Shown here in pieces: positions 54,898 through 63,957 of a DNA stretch of 64,000 nt. The notes under the pieces were generated by a model. It was not told the DNA's origin. It ran no database searches and saw only the letters and a program-made list of their open reading frames with translations. The stretch spans positions 1,674,001-1,738,000 of the forward strand of contig NZ_LT629703.1 of assembly GCF_900103365.1 (NCBI RefSeq). The letters run 5' to 3'. The position numbers and the translations under genes are program-made. How positions within the stretch are numbered: the first letter of the stretch is position 1; every line of letters begins with the position of its first letter. This DNA comes from Afipia sp. GAS231 (GTDB lineage Bacteria > Pseudomonadota > Alphaproteobacteria > Rhizobiales > Xanthobacteraceae).

Positions 54898-55368
54898 ATG
54901 CCGAGCGTTCGATTTCGCCTCAATGGCGCCGAGACGGAGATCGACGCTGATCCCGATCGATCGCTGCTGGATATCTTGCGCGGGCAGCTCGGCATCACAG
55001 GCCCGCATTTCGGCTGCGGCGCCGGCGAATGCGGCGCCTGCAACGTCATCATTGGCGACCGCGCGGTGTCGGCCTGCGACATGCCGCTATGGTCGGTGGC
55101 GGACAAGGACGTCACCACCATCGAGGGCCTTGGCACCGCCGAACAGCCACACCCGCTGCAGCGCGCCTTCATCGCCGAGCAGGCGCTGCAATGCGGCTAT
55201 TGCATTTCCGGCATCCTGATGAGTGCGGCCGCACTGCTGAAGCGAAATCCATCGCCGACCGGCCGCGAGGTCCGGGAAGCACTCGACCGCAACCTCTGCC
55301 GCTGTGGCTCGCATAACCGTATCGTGCGAGCGGTGTTGCGAGCGGCGGACGAAATGGCAGCGAGATGA
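54898..55368 (+). CDS. 2Fe-2S subunit of a second molybdenum hydroxylase (NicA-like)
   Basis: 156 residues. HFGCGAGECGACNVIIGD binds the plant-type cluster; QCGYCISGIL and LCRCGSHNRIVRAV bind the helical one. Closest in layout to nicotinate dehydrogenase and isoquinoline oxidoreductase small subunits. The large subunit gene follows with an ATGA overlap. No signal peptide, so the complex is cytoplasmic. Confidence 0.9.
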   Translation: MPSVRFRLNGAETEIDADPDRSLLDILRGQLGITGPHFGCGAGECGACNVIIGDRAVSACDMPLWSVADKDVTTIEGLGTAEQPHPLQRAFIAEQALQCGYCISGILMSAAALLKRNPSPTGREVREALDRNLCRCGSHNRIVRAVLRAADEMAAR

Positions 55369-57503
55369 ACCAGCCGGCCCCCTCTCCGCCACCCAAACTG
55401 CCGGTCAGCCTGGCGGCGAATCCGAAATTGTCGTCGTGGCTGAAATTCTCCAGCACCGGACAGGTGACGGTTTCGCCGGGCAAGGTGGAGATCGGCCAGG
55501 GCATCGTGACGGCACTCGCCCAGATCGCGGCCGACGAACTCGATATCGATTTATCGCGCGTGCAGATGGTTCGCGCATCGACCGCTTCCAGCCCCAACGA
55601 GGGTGTTACTTCGGGCAGTCTCTCGATCCAGCAGTCCGGCCGCGCCCTGCGGCATGCCTGCGCAGAGGTTCGCCAGATCTTTCTTCAACTGGCTTCGGAA
55701 CGGCTCGGTGTCGGGGTCGACGCGCTCGACGTTGAGGACGGCACCATTTCGGGGCCCGGCAATATCAGGACCAGCTATTGGGAATTGGCCGAGGACGTCT
55801 CGCTCGATCGCGACGCCACGCCGGGCGCTGTGCCAAAGATCGCGACGCAGCGCGCGCTGGCGGGCCATTCGGTGCAGCGGATCGACATTCCCGACAAGGT
55901 GTTTGGCCGGCCGCGCTTCATCCACGATCAGTCCCTGCCGGGCATGTTGCATGGCCGCGTTCTGCGCCCGGACAATGCGCGCGCAAAGCTCCTCGAACTC
56001 GGGGATGACAGTACCCGCGCGATCGCCGGTCTCGTCGCCGTGGTCCGCGACGGCAGTTTTGCCGGCGTCGTCAGCGAAACCGAACACGGCGCGGAGAATG
56101 CGCTTCTGGCGTTGCGCAAAAGCGCGACATGGTCGGATGGCGAGCCGTTGCCTGACGAAAACGATCTGGCCGCGTTCCTGAAGGCGCAACCGTCGGAATC
56201 GACCGTCATCGACAAGCGAACCGCCGCGGCAGGCGGAACCACTACGAAAACCATCCGGCGGCAATACAGCCGTCCCTATATCGCGCATGCCTCGATCGCG
56301 CCATCTTGCGCGATCGCGCAATGGAACGGCGACCGTGTCCATGTCTGGACCCACAGCCAGGGCGTCTATCTCCTGCGTGCCGATCTGGCGCTGGTGCTCA
56401 AACTGCCGGTCGAGAACATCACCGTCGAACACATGGAAGGCGCCGGCTGCTATGGGCACAACGCCGCCGATGACGTGGCGCTCGACGCCGTATTGCTCGC
56501 CAAGGCCGCCGGCGGCCGGCCGGTGCGGGTGTTGTGGTCGCGCGATGACGAGATGTCGGATGCGCCGTTTGGCGCGGCGATGGCGATCGAAATCGAAGCT
56601 GATCTCGATGCCGCGGGCGAGGTCGTCGACTGGCGCCATTCGATCTGGAGCAACGGTCATGCGGCGCGGCCGGGGCGCGCGGCTCAGCCTGCCTTGCTGG
56701 CGGCGTTCGAACTGGCAACGCCGTTTCCGCGCATGGTCTCGACCAACCCGCCGCAGGCCAATGGCGGCGGCGCCGACCGGAACTCTGTTCCGCTGTATGA
56801 CTTTCCGTCCTGGCTGATCGAAAGCCATCGCCTGACGACGATGCCGATCCGCACTTCTGCACTAAGAACGCTGGGCGCGCAGGGCAACGTGTTTGCGATC
56901 GAGTGCTTTCTCGACGAGATCGCCGCCGCGCGCGGCGAGGACCCGATCGCCTTCCGGCTGCGGCATCTGCGCGATGAACGCGCAAAGGATGTGATTCGGG
57001 CTGTCGCTGCGCGCGCGAAGTGGGAGCCGGTGAAACAGACCGGCATCGGCCATGGCGTCGGCTTTGCCCGCTACAAGAACACTGGCGCTTATTGTGCCGT
57101 GATCGCCGAGATCGAGAGCGGCGAAGATATCCGGGTCAGGAAGCTGACGCTGGCAGCCGATGTCGGAGAGGCCATCAATCCCGACGGGGTGATCAACCAG
57201 ATCGAAGGCGGCGCCATTCAGGCAACGAGCTGGGTGCTGAAGGAGCGCGTGCGCTTCGACCGGCAACGCATCACCAGTACCAGCTGGACCGACTATCCGA
57301 TCCTGCGCTTCAGCGAGGTGCCGGAGGTCGACGTCGAATTGATCCAGCGCGCGGAGATGGATCCGGTCGGCGCCGGGGAAGCCGCGCATGGCCCGGTCAC
57401 GGCGGCCATCGCCAACGCCGTGTTCGACGCGCTCGGCGTGCGGGTTCGCCATCTGCCGATCACCCGCGACAGCCTTATCGCCGCCATGGAAGCAACATCA
57501 TGA
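55365..57503 (+). CDS. molybdopterin subunit of a cytoplasmic hydroxylase (NicB/IorB-like)
   Basis: 712 residues without signal peptide. GKVEIGQGIVTALAQIAADE, then GAGCYGHNAADDVALDA and LRTLGAQGNVFAIECFLDE surround the Mo cofactor, and DPVGAGEAAHGPVTAA holds the catalytic glutamate (GxGE form). This arrangement fits hydroxylases of N-heteroaromatic or aldehyde substrates. Unlike the enzyme at 49-52 kb it stays in the cytoplasm and has no cytochrome domain; its electron acceptor is unknown. Overlaps both neighbours by four bases. Confidence 0.88.
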   Translation: MNQPAPSPPPKLPVSLAANPKLSSWLKFSSTGQVTVSPGKVEIGQGIVTALAQIAADELDIDLSRVQMVRASTASSPNEGVTSGSLSIQQSGRALRHACAEVRQIFLQLASERLGVGVDALDVEDGTISGPGNIRTSYWELAEDVSLDRDATPGAVPKIATQRALAGHSVQRIDIPDKVFGRPRFIHDQSLPGMLHGRVLRPDNARAKLLELGDDSTRAIAGLVAVVRDGSFAGVVSETEHGAENALLALRKSATWSDGEPLPDENDLAAFLKAQPSESTVIDKRTAAAGGTTTKTIRRQYSRPYIAHASIAPSCAIAQWNGDRVHVWTHSQGVYLLRADLALVLKLPVENITVEHMEGAGCYGHNAADDVALDAVLLAKAAGGRPVRVLWSRDDEMSDAPFGAAMAIEIEADLDAAGEVVDWRHSIWSNGHAARPGRAAQPALLAAFELATPFPRMVSTNPPQANGGGADRNSVPLYDFPSWLIESHRLTTMPIRTSALRTLGAQGNVFAIECFLDEIAAARGEDPIAFRLRHLRDERAKDVIRAVAARAKWEPVKQTGIGHGVGFARYKNTGAYCAVIAEIESGEDIRVRKLTLAADVGEAINPDGVINQIEGGAIQATSWVLKERVRFDRQRITSTSWTDYPILRFSEVPEVDVELIQRAEMDPVGAGEAAHGPVTAAIANAVFDALGVRVRHLPITRDSLIAAMEATS

Positions 57504-58207
57504 ACCACCTGAACATCCTGAGCGGCGGCGCGGCGCAAGGCCTGGTCGGAAGCCTGATGCCGGCCTTCAAGGCCGAGACCGGGTTCGACATTGCGGGCGA
57601 GTTCGGCGCGGTCGGCGCCATGGCCGACAAGTTGCGCAAGGGCACACCGACCGACATTGTCATCCTGACCGCAGCGCTCCTCGCCACGCTGGCGAAGGAG
57701 AAGCTGGTCGTTGCCACTTCAATTGCCGATGTTGGCTTGGTCGAGACGGCGCTTGCCGTCCGCGCCGGCGATCCCAAGGTGGCGGCGCGGGATGAAGCCG
57801 GACTGCGCGAGGCTCTCCTGGCTTCGGACGCGATCTTCGTGCCGGACACCAAGGCCTCGACGGCGGGAATTCACGTCGCCTCGGTGCTGGCCAGGCTTGG
57901 TATCGCCGATACCGTCGCCGCGCGGCTAAAAATCTTTCCGAACGGCGCGACCGCGATGCGCGAACTGGCAACGTCCGACGCGCGGCGTCCGATCGGCTGC
58001 ACGCAATCGACCGAAATCATCGTAACCAACGGCGTCGTCCTGTCCGGATCATTGCCGCCGGGGTGCGAACTCGCGACCATGTACACGGCCGGTGTCACCA
58101 CAAAGGCGGCCCACCCGTCGCAGGCCTCAGCCCTGATCGGCCTGTTGACCGGCGCCGGGCAACGCGAACAACGCGAACGCGCGGGCTTCATCAGCGCTCG
58201 GAAGTGA
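57500..58207 (+). CDS. ModA-like substrate-binding domain protein without signal peptide
   Basis: 235 residues. ILSGGAAQGLVGSLMPAFKA, then FGAVGAMADKLRKGTPTDIV, is the two-lobed fold of molybdate/sulfate-type binding proteins. No signal peptide or lipobox is seen, so it is cytoplasmic. The ATG overlaps the stop of the hydroxylase large subunit, which suggests a task tied to that enzyme, such as holding molybdate or the substrate. No modBC genes are nearby. Confidence 0.75.
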   Translation: MNHLNILSGGAAQGLVGSLMPAFKAETGFDIAGEFGAVGAMADKLRKGTPTDIVILTAALLATLAKEKLVVATSIADVGLVETALAVRAGDPKVAARDEAGLREALLASDAIFVPDTKASTAGIHVASVLARLGIADTVAARLKIFPNGATAMRELATSDARRPIGCTQSTEIIVTNGVVLSGSLPPGCELATMYTAGVTTKAAHPSQASALIGLLTGAGQREQRERAGFISARK

Positions 58208-58333
58208 CGTCGGCATCCGGAAGGCCCGGAGCCAAAATCGCGAAAACAACCCCATGCAAAGTAGCATCGGCGAGCCGATTTGGAGTTTGCCAAAGCCAAT
58301 TCATATACTAATATATCAATTGAGAGAGCAGAC

Positions 58334-59077
58334 ATGCCCGCGCCCACGTCGAAAAAGACCGCGCCTACGGTGCGCCGAGTGGCCGCCGGCAATCGCCGCA
58401 GCGGCAGGCCGCGCGCGGCCACCGCGGCGGCACGGATCTATTCGGACCTTCGCAGCGAACTGGTGTCGCTGCAGCGCCGTCCCGGCGAGGCGATCTCCGA
58501 AGCCCAGATCGCGCTTTCATTCGGCGTCAGCCGAACGCCCGTCCGCGAAGCAATCCTGAAATTGTCTGATGAGGGGCTGCTGGAGATCTATCCCCAGTCC
58601 GGCATCTTCGTCTCGCGCATTCCGATCAACGCATTGCCGGAAGCCATCATCATTCGCAAGTCGCTGGAGGAAACCACCGCGCGTCTGGCCGCGGAGCGGG
58701 CGACACCGAGCCAGATCCTGGCGTTGCGGTCGGTGCTGGAGCGGCAACGCGAGGCAAGTGCGGCCGGCGACAGCGAAACATTCCATCAGGCCGACGAACT
58801 GTTTCATGCCACCGTCGCGGATGTCGCGGGCTACCCCGGAATCTGGAAATTCATCCAGCAGGTGAAGGTGCACGTCGATCGCTATCGCCGGCTGACCTTG
58901 CCGCAGTCCGGTCGGATCCCGAAGGTGATCGCCGAACACGAGGCCGTCCTGACCGCGATCGAGGCCCACGATCCCGAACGCGCGCGGCGGGCGATGGAAG
59001 CCCATCTCGCGAGTCTCCTCGACAACATCTCCGCTACCCAGCACATCAATCCGGAGTTTTTCGACGAACGACGCTAG
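58334..59077 (+). CDS. GntR family regulator, FCD subfamily
   Basis: 247 residues. SEAQIALSFGVSRTPVREAI is the winged helix, and the C-terminal helical FCD domain (FHQADELFHATVADVAGYPG) usually binds a metal and an organic acid. A basic N-terminal extension of about 45 residues precedes it. An AT-rich near-palindrome (CATATACTAATATATC) lies just upstream of the ATG and may be its operator. It probably represses the TRAP genes that follow. Confidence 0.88.
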   Translation: MPAPTSKKTAPTVRRVAAGNRRSGRPRAATAAARIYSDLRSELVSLQRRPGEAISEAQIALSFGVSRTPVREAILKLSDEGLLEIYPQSGIFVSRIPINALPEAIIIRKSLEETTARLAAERATPSQILALRSVLERQREASAAGDSETFHQADELFHATVADVAGYPGIWKFIQQVKVHVDRYRRLTLPQSGRIPKVIAEHEAVLTAIEAHDPERARRAMEAHLASLLDNISATQHINPEFFDERR

Positions 59078-59123
59078 AACTCCAAAAGCAATCAAAACAA
59101 CGAGCAACATCGGGAGGAAACAC

Positions 59124-60122
59124 ATGAAACGCCGCGATTTCATCAAGATCGGTGCAGGATTTGGAGCTGCGGTCGCGACCGCAACACCGCTGTCCGGCGC
59201 ACGCGCGCAGGCCAAATCGATTTTCAAGGCGTCCGACGTGCAACCGGCCGGTTATCCGACCGTGGCTGCGACCGAGAACATGGGCAAGAAACTCGCTGAT
59301 GCCACCAACGGACGGCTCTCGGTGCAGATGTTTCCGTCGATGCAACTGGGCGGCGAGAAGGAAACCATCGAACAGACGCAGATCGGCGCCATCCAGCTCC
59401 TGCGCGTCAGTGCCGGAACCGTCGGTCCGATCGTCGACGAGATCAACGTCGTCAACATGCCGTTCCTGTTCAAGAACATGGCCCAGGCCGAACGGATGAT
59501 GGACGGCCCGATCGGGCAGGAACTGCTCGACAAGATCACCGCCAATGCCAATGCCGGCCTGGTGGCGCTGTGCTGGATGAATTCCGGATCGCGCAGCCTC
59601 TACAACACCAAGCACCCGATCAAGTCGATCGCGGATCTCAAGGGACTCAAATTCCGCGTCATCGGCAACCCGATCTTCGTCGACATGATGAATGCGCTCG
59701 GCGGCAACGGCGTCGCGATGGGGTACGACCAGGTGTTCAGCGCCCTGCAGACCGGCGTCATCGACGGCGCCGAAAACAACATGCCGAGCTATGTCTTCAG
59801 CAACCACTTTACGGCGGCAAAATATTATTCGCTGACCGAACACCTGATCATTCCCGAGGTCATGGTGTTTTCGAAGCGTAGCTGGGCCGCGCTGTCAGCT
59901 GAGGATCAGAACCTGGTGAAGAAGCTTGCCCGCGAAGCGCAACTGGAGGAGCGCGACCTCTGGAACAAGTACGAACAGCAGGCGATGGAAAAGGCCAAGG
60001 CGGCCGGCTGCGAGATCGTCGAAATATCAGACAAGGCGCCGTTCCAGAATGCGGTCAAGCCGGTGTGGGAAAAATACGGCCCGAAATACGCGGACATGAT
60101 CAAGCGCATCCAGGCGGTCTGA
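59124..60122 (+). CDS. TRAP transporter solute-binding protein, DctP-like
   Basis: 332 residues. A signal MKRRDFIKIGAGFGAAVATA with a KRRDFIK twin-arginine-like motif. LGGEKETIEQTQIGAIQLLR and GLKFRVIGNPIFVDMMNALG, with the ligand-binding arginine in KFRV, and QTGVIDGAENN identify the family. It captures a carboxylated ligand in the periplasm for the DctQM pair encoded downstream. GGGAGG precedes the ATG. Confidence 0.93.
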   Translation: MKRRDFIKIGAGFGAAVATATPLSGARAQAKSIFKASDVQPAGYPTVAATENMGKKLADATNGRLSVQMFPSMQLGGEKETIEQTQIGAIQLLRVSAGTVGPIVDEINVVNMPFLFKNMAQAERMMDGPIGQELLDKITANANAGLVALCWMNSGSRSLYNTKHPIKSIADLKGLKFRVIGNPIFVDMMNALGGNGVAMGYDQVFSALQTGVIDGAENNMPSYVFSNHFTAAKYYSLTEHLIIPEVMVFSKRSWAALSAEDQNLVKKLAREAQLEERDLWNKYEQQAMEKAKAAGCEIVEISDKAPFQNAVKPVWEKYGPKYADMIKRIQAV

Positions 60123-60152
60123 TCGAACGCCGGTAACCGGGAGGCTTCAACA

Positions 60153-60665
60153 ATGGCCGGATCGTTTCGCCGGGCGATGGACTACCTGTACCTCGCATGC
60201 GTCGTCGTCGGCTGCACGGCGCTGGTGCTGATTTCGGCCATCATCCCCTGGGCGGTGTTCACGCGCTACGTGCTCAACAGCGCCGCCTCCTGGCCGGAAC
60301 CGCTTGCGGTGCTGCTGACGATCGTGGTGACCTTCATTGGCGCTGCGGCCGCCTACCGGCTCAACCTGCACATGAACGTCGGCTACTTCGCCGACAAGCT
60401 GCCGGATCCCTATCGCAAGCTGCTCGAACTCGTCGTTCAGCTTTTGATGGCGTTGATCGCGATTTTCATGATCGTCTGGGGCGGCCGGCTGGTCGAGGTG
60501 ACCTGGTACAACACGATCGCCGATTTTCCGTTCCTGTCGGTCGGCGTCACCTACCTGCCTATACCGATCGGCGGTGTCTGCCTGCTGCTTTTCATCGTCG
60601 AGCGGATCTTCCTCGGTGTTCCGCCCGACCCGATCGGTCATCTCCACGAAATCGCGATCGACTGA
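60153..60665 (+). CDS. TRAP transporter small permease, DctQ-like
   Basis: 170 residues with four predicted membrane spans (ACVVVGCTALVLISAIIPWA, then VVTFIGAAAAYRLN). The WPEPLAVLLTI and MNVGYFADKLP segments are typical of DctQ. It joins the binding protein to the large permease. Close spacing to both neighbours indicates one operon. Confidence 0.9.
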   Translation: MAGSFRRAMDYLYLACVVVGCTALVLISAIIPWAVFTRYVLNSAASWPEPLAVLLTIVVTFIGAAAAYRLNLHMNVGYFADKLPDPYRKLLELVVQLLMALIAIFMIVWGGRLVEVTWYNTIADFPFLSVGVTYLPIPIGGVCLLLFIVERIFLGVPPDPIGHLHEIAID

Positions 60666-60681
60666 CGGCGGGGGGACCTCC

Positions 60682-61971
60682 ATGGACATCTTCATTCTCC
60701 TCACGACGATGCTGGTGTGCTTTCTGATCGGCATGCCGATCGCCTATTCGCTGGCGATGGCCGCGATCGTCGGCGCAATGTCGGTCGGCATTCCGCTCGA
60801 AGCCGTGATGCTGAAAATATCCGACGGCGTCAGCAAGGTCGCGATGCTGACCATTCCATTCTTCGTGCTGGCGGGCGCCATCATGGCCGAGGGCGGCATG
60901 GCGCGCCGGCTGGTCGCGTTTGCCGACGTCCTGGTCGGTCTGACACGCCTGCGCGGCGGCCTGTCCATCGTCAACGTGCTGGCAACGACGTTCCTGAGCG
61001 GCATTTCCGGCTCGGCGGTAGCGGACACCTCGGCGATCGGCTCGGTGATGATTCCGCAGATGGAGAAGAACGGCTATCCCCGGGTATTCGCCACTAACCT
61101 GACGATCACGGCCTCGGTCCAGGCGCTGCTGGTGCCGCCGAGCCACAATGCCGTGCTGTATTCGCTGGCTACCGGCGGCACCATTTCGATCAGCGCCCTG
61201 TTCATGGCCGGGGTTTTTCCGGGACTGTTGCTCGGTTTCTCGCTGATCATTCTCTGTCTCGTCATCGCCTACCGCAACGACCATCCGCGCGGCCAGGTCG
61301 TGCCGGCAAAGGACGCCATCAAGATCATCATCGACGCCGCCTGGGGCCTCATCACGCTGGTCATCATCCTCGGCGGCATTCTGGGCGGCATCTTCACGGC
61401 GATCGAAGCCGGCGCGGTGGCCTGCATCTGGGCGTTCTTCGTCACGATGTTCGTCTACCGCGACTATCGCTGGCGTGACCTGCCTGTCCTTCTGCATCGG
61501 ACGCTGCGCACCGTGGCGATGGTGCTGACGTTGATCGCCTGTGCTTCCAGCGTCGGCTACATCATGGCGCTGACGCAGATGCCGGCCAAGATGACCGCGT
61601 TCTTCCTGTCGATCTCCAGCAATAAATACGTCATCCTGTTCCTGATCAACATCCTGCTCCTGGTGCTCGGCACCCTCGTCGACATGGCGCCGTCGATCCT
61701 GATTGCGACGCCGATCCTGCTGCCTGTGATGGCGAACTTCGGCGTCGACCCCGTTCATTTCGGCATGATCATGCTGCTCAACCTCGGCATCGGGCTCTGC
61801 CACCCGCCGGTCGGCGCGATCCTGTTCGTGGGCTGCGCGGTCGGCAAGGTCACGATCGAGGAGGTGATGCGGAAGATCTGGCCGTTCTACGGCGTCATGT
61901 TCCTGGTGCTGATGCTAGTCACCTACATTCCCGAAATCTCGCTCTGGCTACCGCGACACGTCTTGCGCTGA
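60682..61971 (+). CDS. TRAP transporter large permease, DctM-like
   Basis: 429 residues, about twelve membrane spans. FLSGISGSAVADTSAIGSVM and SHNAVLYSLATGG, with PPVGAILFVGCAVGKV near the end, are the DctM signatures. It forms the sodium-coupled transport channel. The start is set at MDIFILL after GGGGG; an upstream open stretch overlaps dctQ and is not used. A dispersed hairpin follows the stop by five bases. Confidence 0.92.
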   Translation: MDIFILLTTMLVCFLIGMPIAYSLAMAAIVGAMSVGIPLEAVMLKISDGVSKVAMLTIPFFVLAGAIMAEGGMARRLVAFADVLVGLTRLRGGLSIVNVLATTFLSGISGSAVADTSAIGSVMIPQMEKNGYPRVFATNLTITASVQALLVPPSHNAVLYSLATGGTISISALFMAGVFPGLLLGFSLIILCLVIAYRNDHPRGQVVPAKDAIKIIIDAAWGLITLVIILGGILGGIFTAIEAGAVACIWAFFVTMFVYRDYRWRDLPVLLHRTLRTVAMVLTLIACASSVGYIMALTQMPAKMTAFFLSISSNKYVILFLINILLLVLGTLVDMAPSILIATPILLPVMANFGVDPVHFGMIMLLNLGIGLCHPPVGAILFVGCAVGKVTIEEVMRKIWPFYGVMFLVLMLVTYIPEISLWLPRHVLR

Positions 61972-61975
61972 CCGG

Positions 61976-62018
61976 CTAGAGCCTTTTGCGTTCCGATTGA
62001 ATCGGAACGGGGCTCTAG
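61976..62018. terminator. large hairpin of a dispersed repeat, probable terminator
   Basis: Nested perfect arms: CTAGAGCC with GGCTCTAG outside, and GTTCCGATT with AATCGGAAC inside. The following sequence to about 62120 (ACGCGTTTTC..., GCGAACCGGTGTCCACTTCG) completes a repeat that is very common in Bradyrhizobium and Rhodopseudomonas intergenic DNA. Its place after dctM suggests it ends that transcript. Confidence 0.65.
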
Positions 62019-62148
62019 ATTCCTGTTTTGACGCGTTTTCTACCGCAGATAAGTCTACGCAATCTGCGCAAGCTTGATTGCTATGCGAACCGGTGTCCAC
62101 TTCGCTCGAAAACGCTCTATCTTGCCGGGCGGCAAGAAAAACGCCAGC

Positions 62149-62868
62149 ATGACGGGCATCTGTTCGAAAAGGGTCCCCGCCGTGAAGATCGTCGATCTCA
62201 GCCGAGAGCTATACCACCGCACCCCGAGCTACCCCGGTCATCCACCGGTCATGCACGGCGTCTGGAAGAATCACGAGGATTCCTTTGTCGAGTCCGGCAA
62301 CGTGCACGGGCTGGCGTCGATGTTCATCTCGATGGTCGACCATGCCGGCACCCACATCGACGCGCCGCTTCACTTCGGCAAGTCAGGCATTTCGATCGAC
62401 CAGTATCCGCTGGAAAAGTGCATCGTGCCGGGCATCTGCGTTGACCTGCGTCACATCGCGCCGCGCGCCGAGATTGCGCCCGCCGATCTCGAGGCGGCGG
62501 TGACCAAGGCCGGCGTGCCGGTGCCCAAAGGGGGCACCGTCCTGCTTTGCACCGGCCACCACGCCCGCACCTTCCCGCGCAAGGAATATTCCAGCGATAA
62601 TTCGGGCGTGAACGTCGCCGCCACCGAATGGCTGGCCCGACAAGGTGTCGTGCATTTCGGCATCGATTCGATGCGGCCCGGCCCTGAAGGCGACGTCAAC
62701 GCGCTGGTTCACAAGGCCTGCCTCGACCTCGACATCACCCATATCGAGAGCCTGTGCAATCTCGAAGCACTGCTCGGCAAGGGCCAGTTCACCTTCATCG
62801 GCCTGCCGATGAAGTGGCGCGGCGGCACCGCCTCGCCGATTCGCGCCGTGGCGGTGTTCGATATGTAG
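62149..62868 (+). CDS. cyclase family protein (kynurenine formamidase-like)
   Basis: 239 residues from the ATG, or about 228 from a GTG at 62182 that starts closer to the conserved VDLSREL. VDHAGTHIDAPLHFG is the metal-binding HxGTHxDxPxH motif, and VLLCTGHHARTFP and GVNVAATEWLARQGVV follow. Family members hydrolyse amides or lactones such as N-formylkynurenine. It may act on the ring product of the hydroxylases. It lies after the TRAP operon but beyond the terminator-like repeat, so it may have its own promoter. Confidence 0.85.
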   Translation: MTGICSKRVPAVKIVDLSRELYHRTPSYPGHPPVMHGVWKNHEDSFVESGNVHGLASMFISMVDHAGTHIDAPLHFGKSGISIDQYPLEKCIVPGICVDLRHIAPRAEIAPADLEAAVTKAGVPVPKGGTVLLCTGHHARTFPRKEYSSDNSGVNVAATEWLARQGVVHFGIDSMRPGPEGDVNALVHKACLDLDITHIESLCNLEALLGKGQFTFIGLPMKWRGGTASPIRAVAVFDM

Positions 62869-62920
62869 ATGCACAATGGCGCCGGGTTCGCGACCAACCG
62901 CGGCGCCGGTCTGCGACCTC

Positions 62921-63175
62921 TCAATAAGCCTTGACGGTCCGAATCTGGTTACTCGGCTGGGCCAGTTGCGTCGGCGGCGGCAGATCCGGCACGAACTCTG
63001 TGCCGACAAACTCGGCCTGGGCCGCGTCCGATATCAATTTGGATGCTCCGGGGTGGCTGACGACAAACGCGATCAGCGCGACCGCGCCAAGGATGGGCAG
63101 GGCAATCAGCTTCATATTCCAGTTGCGATAAGCGCTCTGGCCGTCGCGGGGCCGCTTGTCGAACGAGCCGTGCAT
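62921..63175 (-). CDS. small membrane-anchored hypothetical protein
   Basis: 84 residues from MHGSFDKR. A short charged N-terminus, one membrane span (MKLIALPILGAVALIAFVV) and a polar C-terminus with a conserved-looking FVPDLPPPTQLAQP. It should face the periplasm with its C-terminus. A CRP-like palindrome lies about 62 nt upstream. Function unknown. Confidence 0.65.
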   Translation of the reverse strand: MHGSFDKRPRDGQSAYRNWNMKLIALPILGAVALIAFVVSHPGASKLISDAAQAEFVGTEFVPDLPPPTQLAQPSNQIRTVKAY

Positions 63176-63613
63176 GGACGCCTCCATCATACGCATTGGT
63201 CCCCGGAGCCTGCCTTACAGCCCCGCGCGCATGAGCCGTGTGAAATGCTTCACACGTCTTCAAAATTTTACCGCCTTGTGAGATGCGCCGCTCGCCTCGC
63301 TAGGGCGTATACCCATCATAAATCGAGGTTCGTGAGCAAGCTCGACCCATGTCCGCTATCCGGCGTATTGCAGACCCAAATCGGACATCGCCTCGAGTCC
63401 GGAAAGTGCCAATAGGCATGGCGCGATTAGCTGGAAATGAAATGAGGCCGCCAAATGAGGCGACCTAATGAGAGGATCGCATTATGTCGCTACGGCGTTT
63501 GGATGCTTGTCAGTCATCGCCGCGGCCTCGTCTCACCGTTGCGCAGGCTAAAAGCCGACGACGTTCGCTTCCGCTGGTCGGATAATCTGGTGAATTTTTA
63601 TGGTCTTATAGCA
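63176..63613. other. non-coding region with operator and repeat scraps
   Basis: Holds the CRP-like palindrome upstream of the small membrane protein, and dispersed-repeat pieces around 63345-63410. No convincing gene was found. Confidence 0.5.
63237..63256. promoter_or_regulatory. CRP-like palindromic operator, second copy
   Basis: CGTGTGAAATGCTTCACACG, perfect 8-bp arms and a TGTGA-N6-TCACA core. The reverse complement is nearly identical to the site at 4616-4635. It lies upstream of the minus-strand small membrane protein gene. Confidence 0.6.
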
Positions 63614-63850
63614 TCATTCAGTCGGCGACAATTCCAGCAACTTCTTTTCCGCAGCGTCGTACACCTTGACTTGGAGCATCGGAAACTCGGCTTTGAGATC
63701 CCTCGCCCTTTTCTGCGCCGCTTCAAGTGTTGGAAATACCGTCTTCATCCGGCCATCGACTTCCAAGCCAAAGCCCTCGGTCATCACAAGGTCAGCGCGT
63801 GTGATGTTGCGGGGTTGCGGCTCGTCCGGTATCGTCAGAGGTTTTTTCAT
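63614..63850 (-). CDS. small hypothetical protein, 78 residues
   Basis: A soluble protein beginning MKKPLTIPDEPQPRNIT. GLEVDGRMKTVFPTLEAAQK, then LKAEFPMLQVKVYD, suggests an alpha/beta fold. GGAGTT lies at the right distance before the ATG. No family was recognised; similar small proteins seem frequent in this group of bacteria. No partner nearby. Confidence 0.65.
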   Translation of the reverse strand: MKKPLTIPDEPQPRNITRADLVMTEGFGLEVDGRMKTVFPTLEAAQKRARDLKAEFPMLQVKVYDAAEKKLLELSPTE

Positions 63851-63910
63851 GGCAACTCCTTGGGTTGTCCCCTCCCTATCTAATCACTGCCCTCCTCGAT
63901 AGAAGCGCAA

Positions 63911-63957
63911 CGCCTTTCGCGAGATTTTCCTGGTCGTTCAATTTTCGACTTTTTCAA
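63911..63957 (+). repeat. IS-end remnant, second copy
   Basis: GCGAGATTTTCCTGGTCGTT, then AATTTTCGACTTTTTCAAC, matches the remnant at 30742-30787 in the same orientation. The outer flank seen at 30790 (TATCCGCCAG) is absent here. Confidence 0.55.

Noticed and set aside
62383..63009. 208-codon minus-strand reading opposite the cyclase gene
   Set aside because: Antisense shadow of a gene with a clear metal-binding motif.
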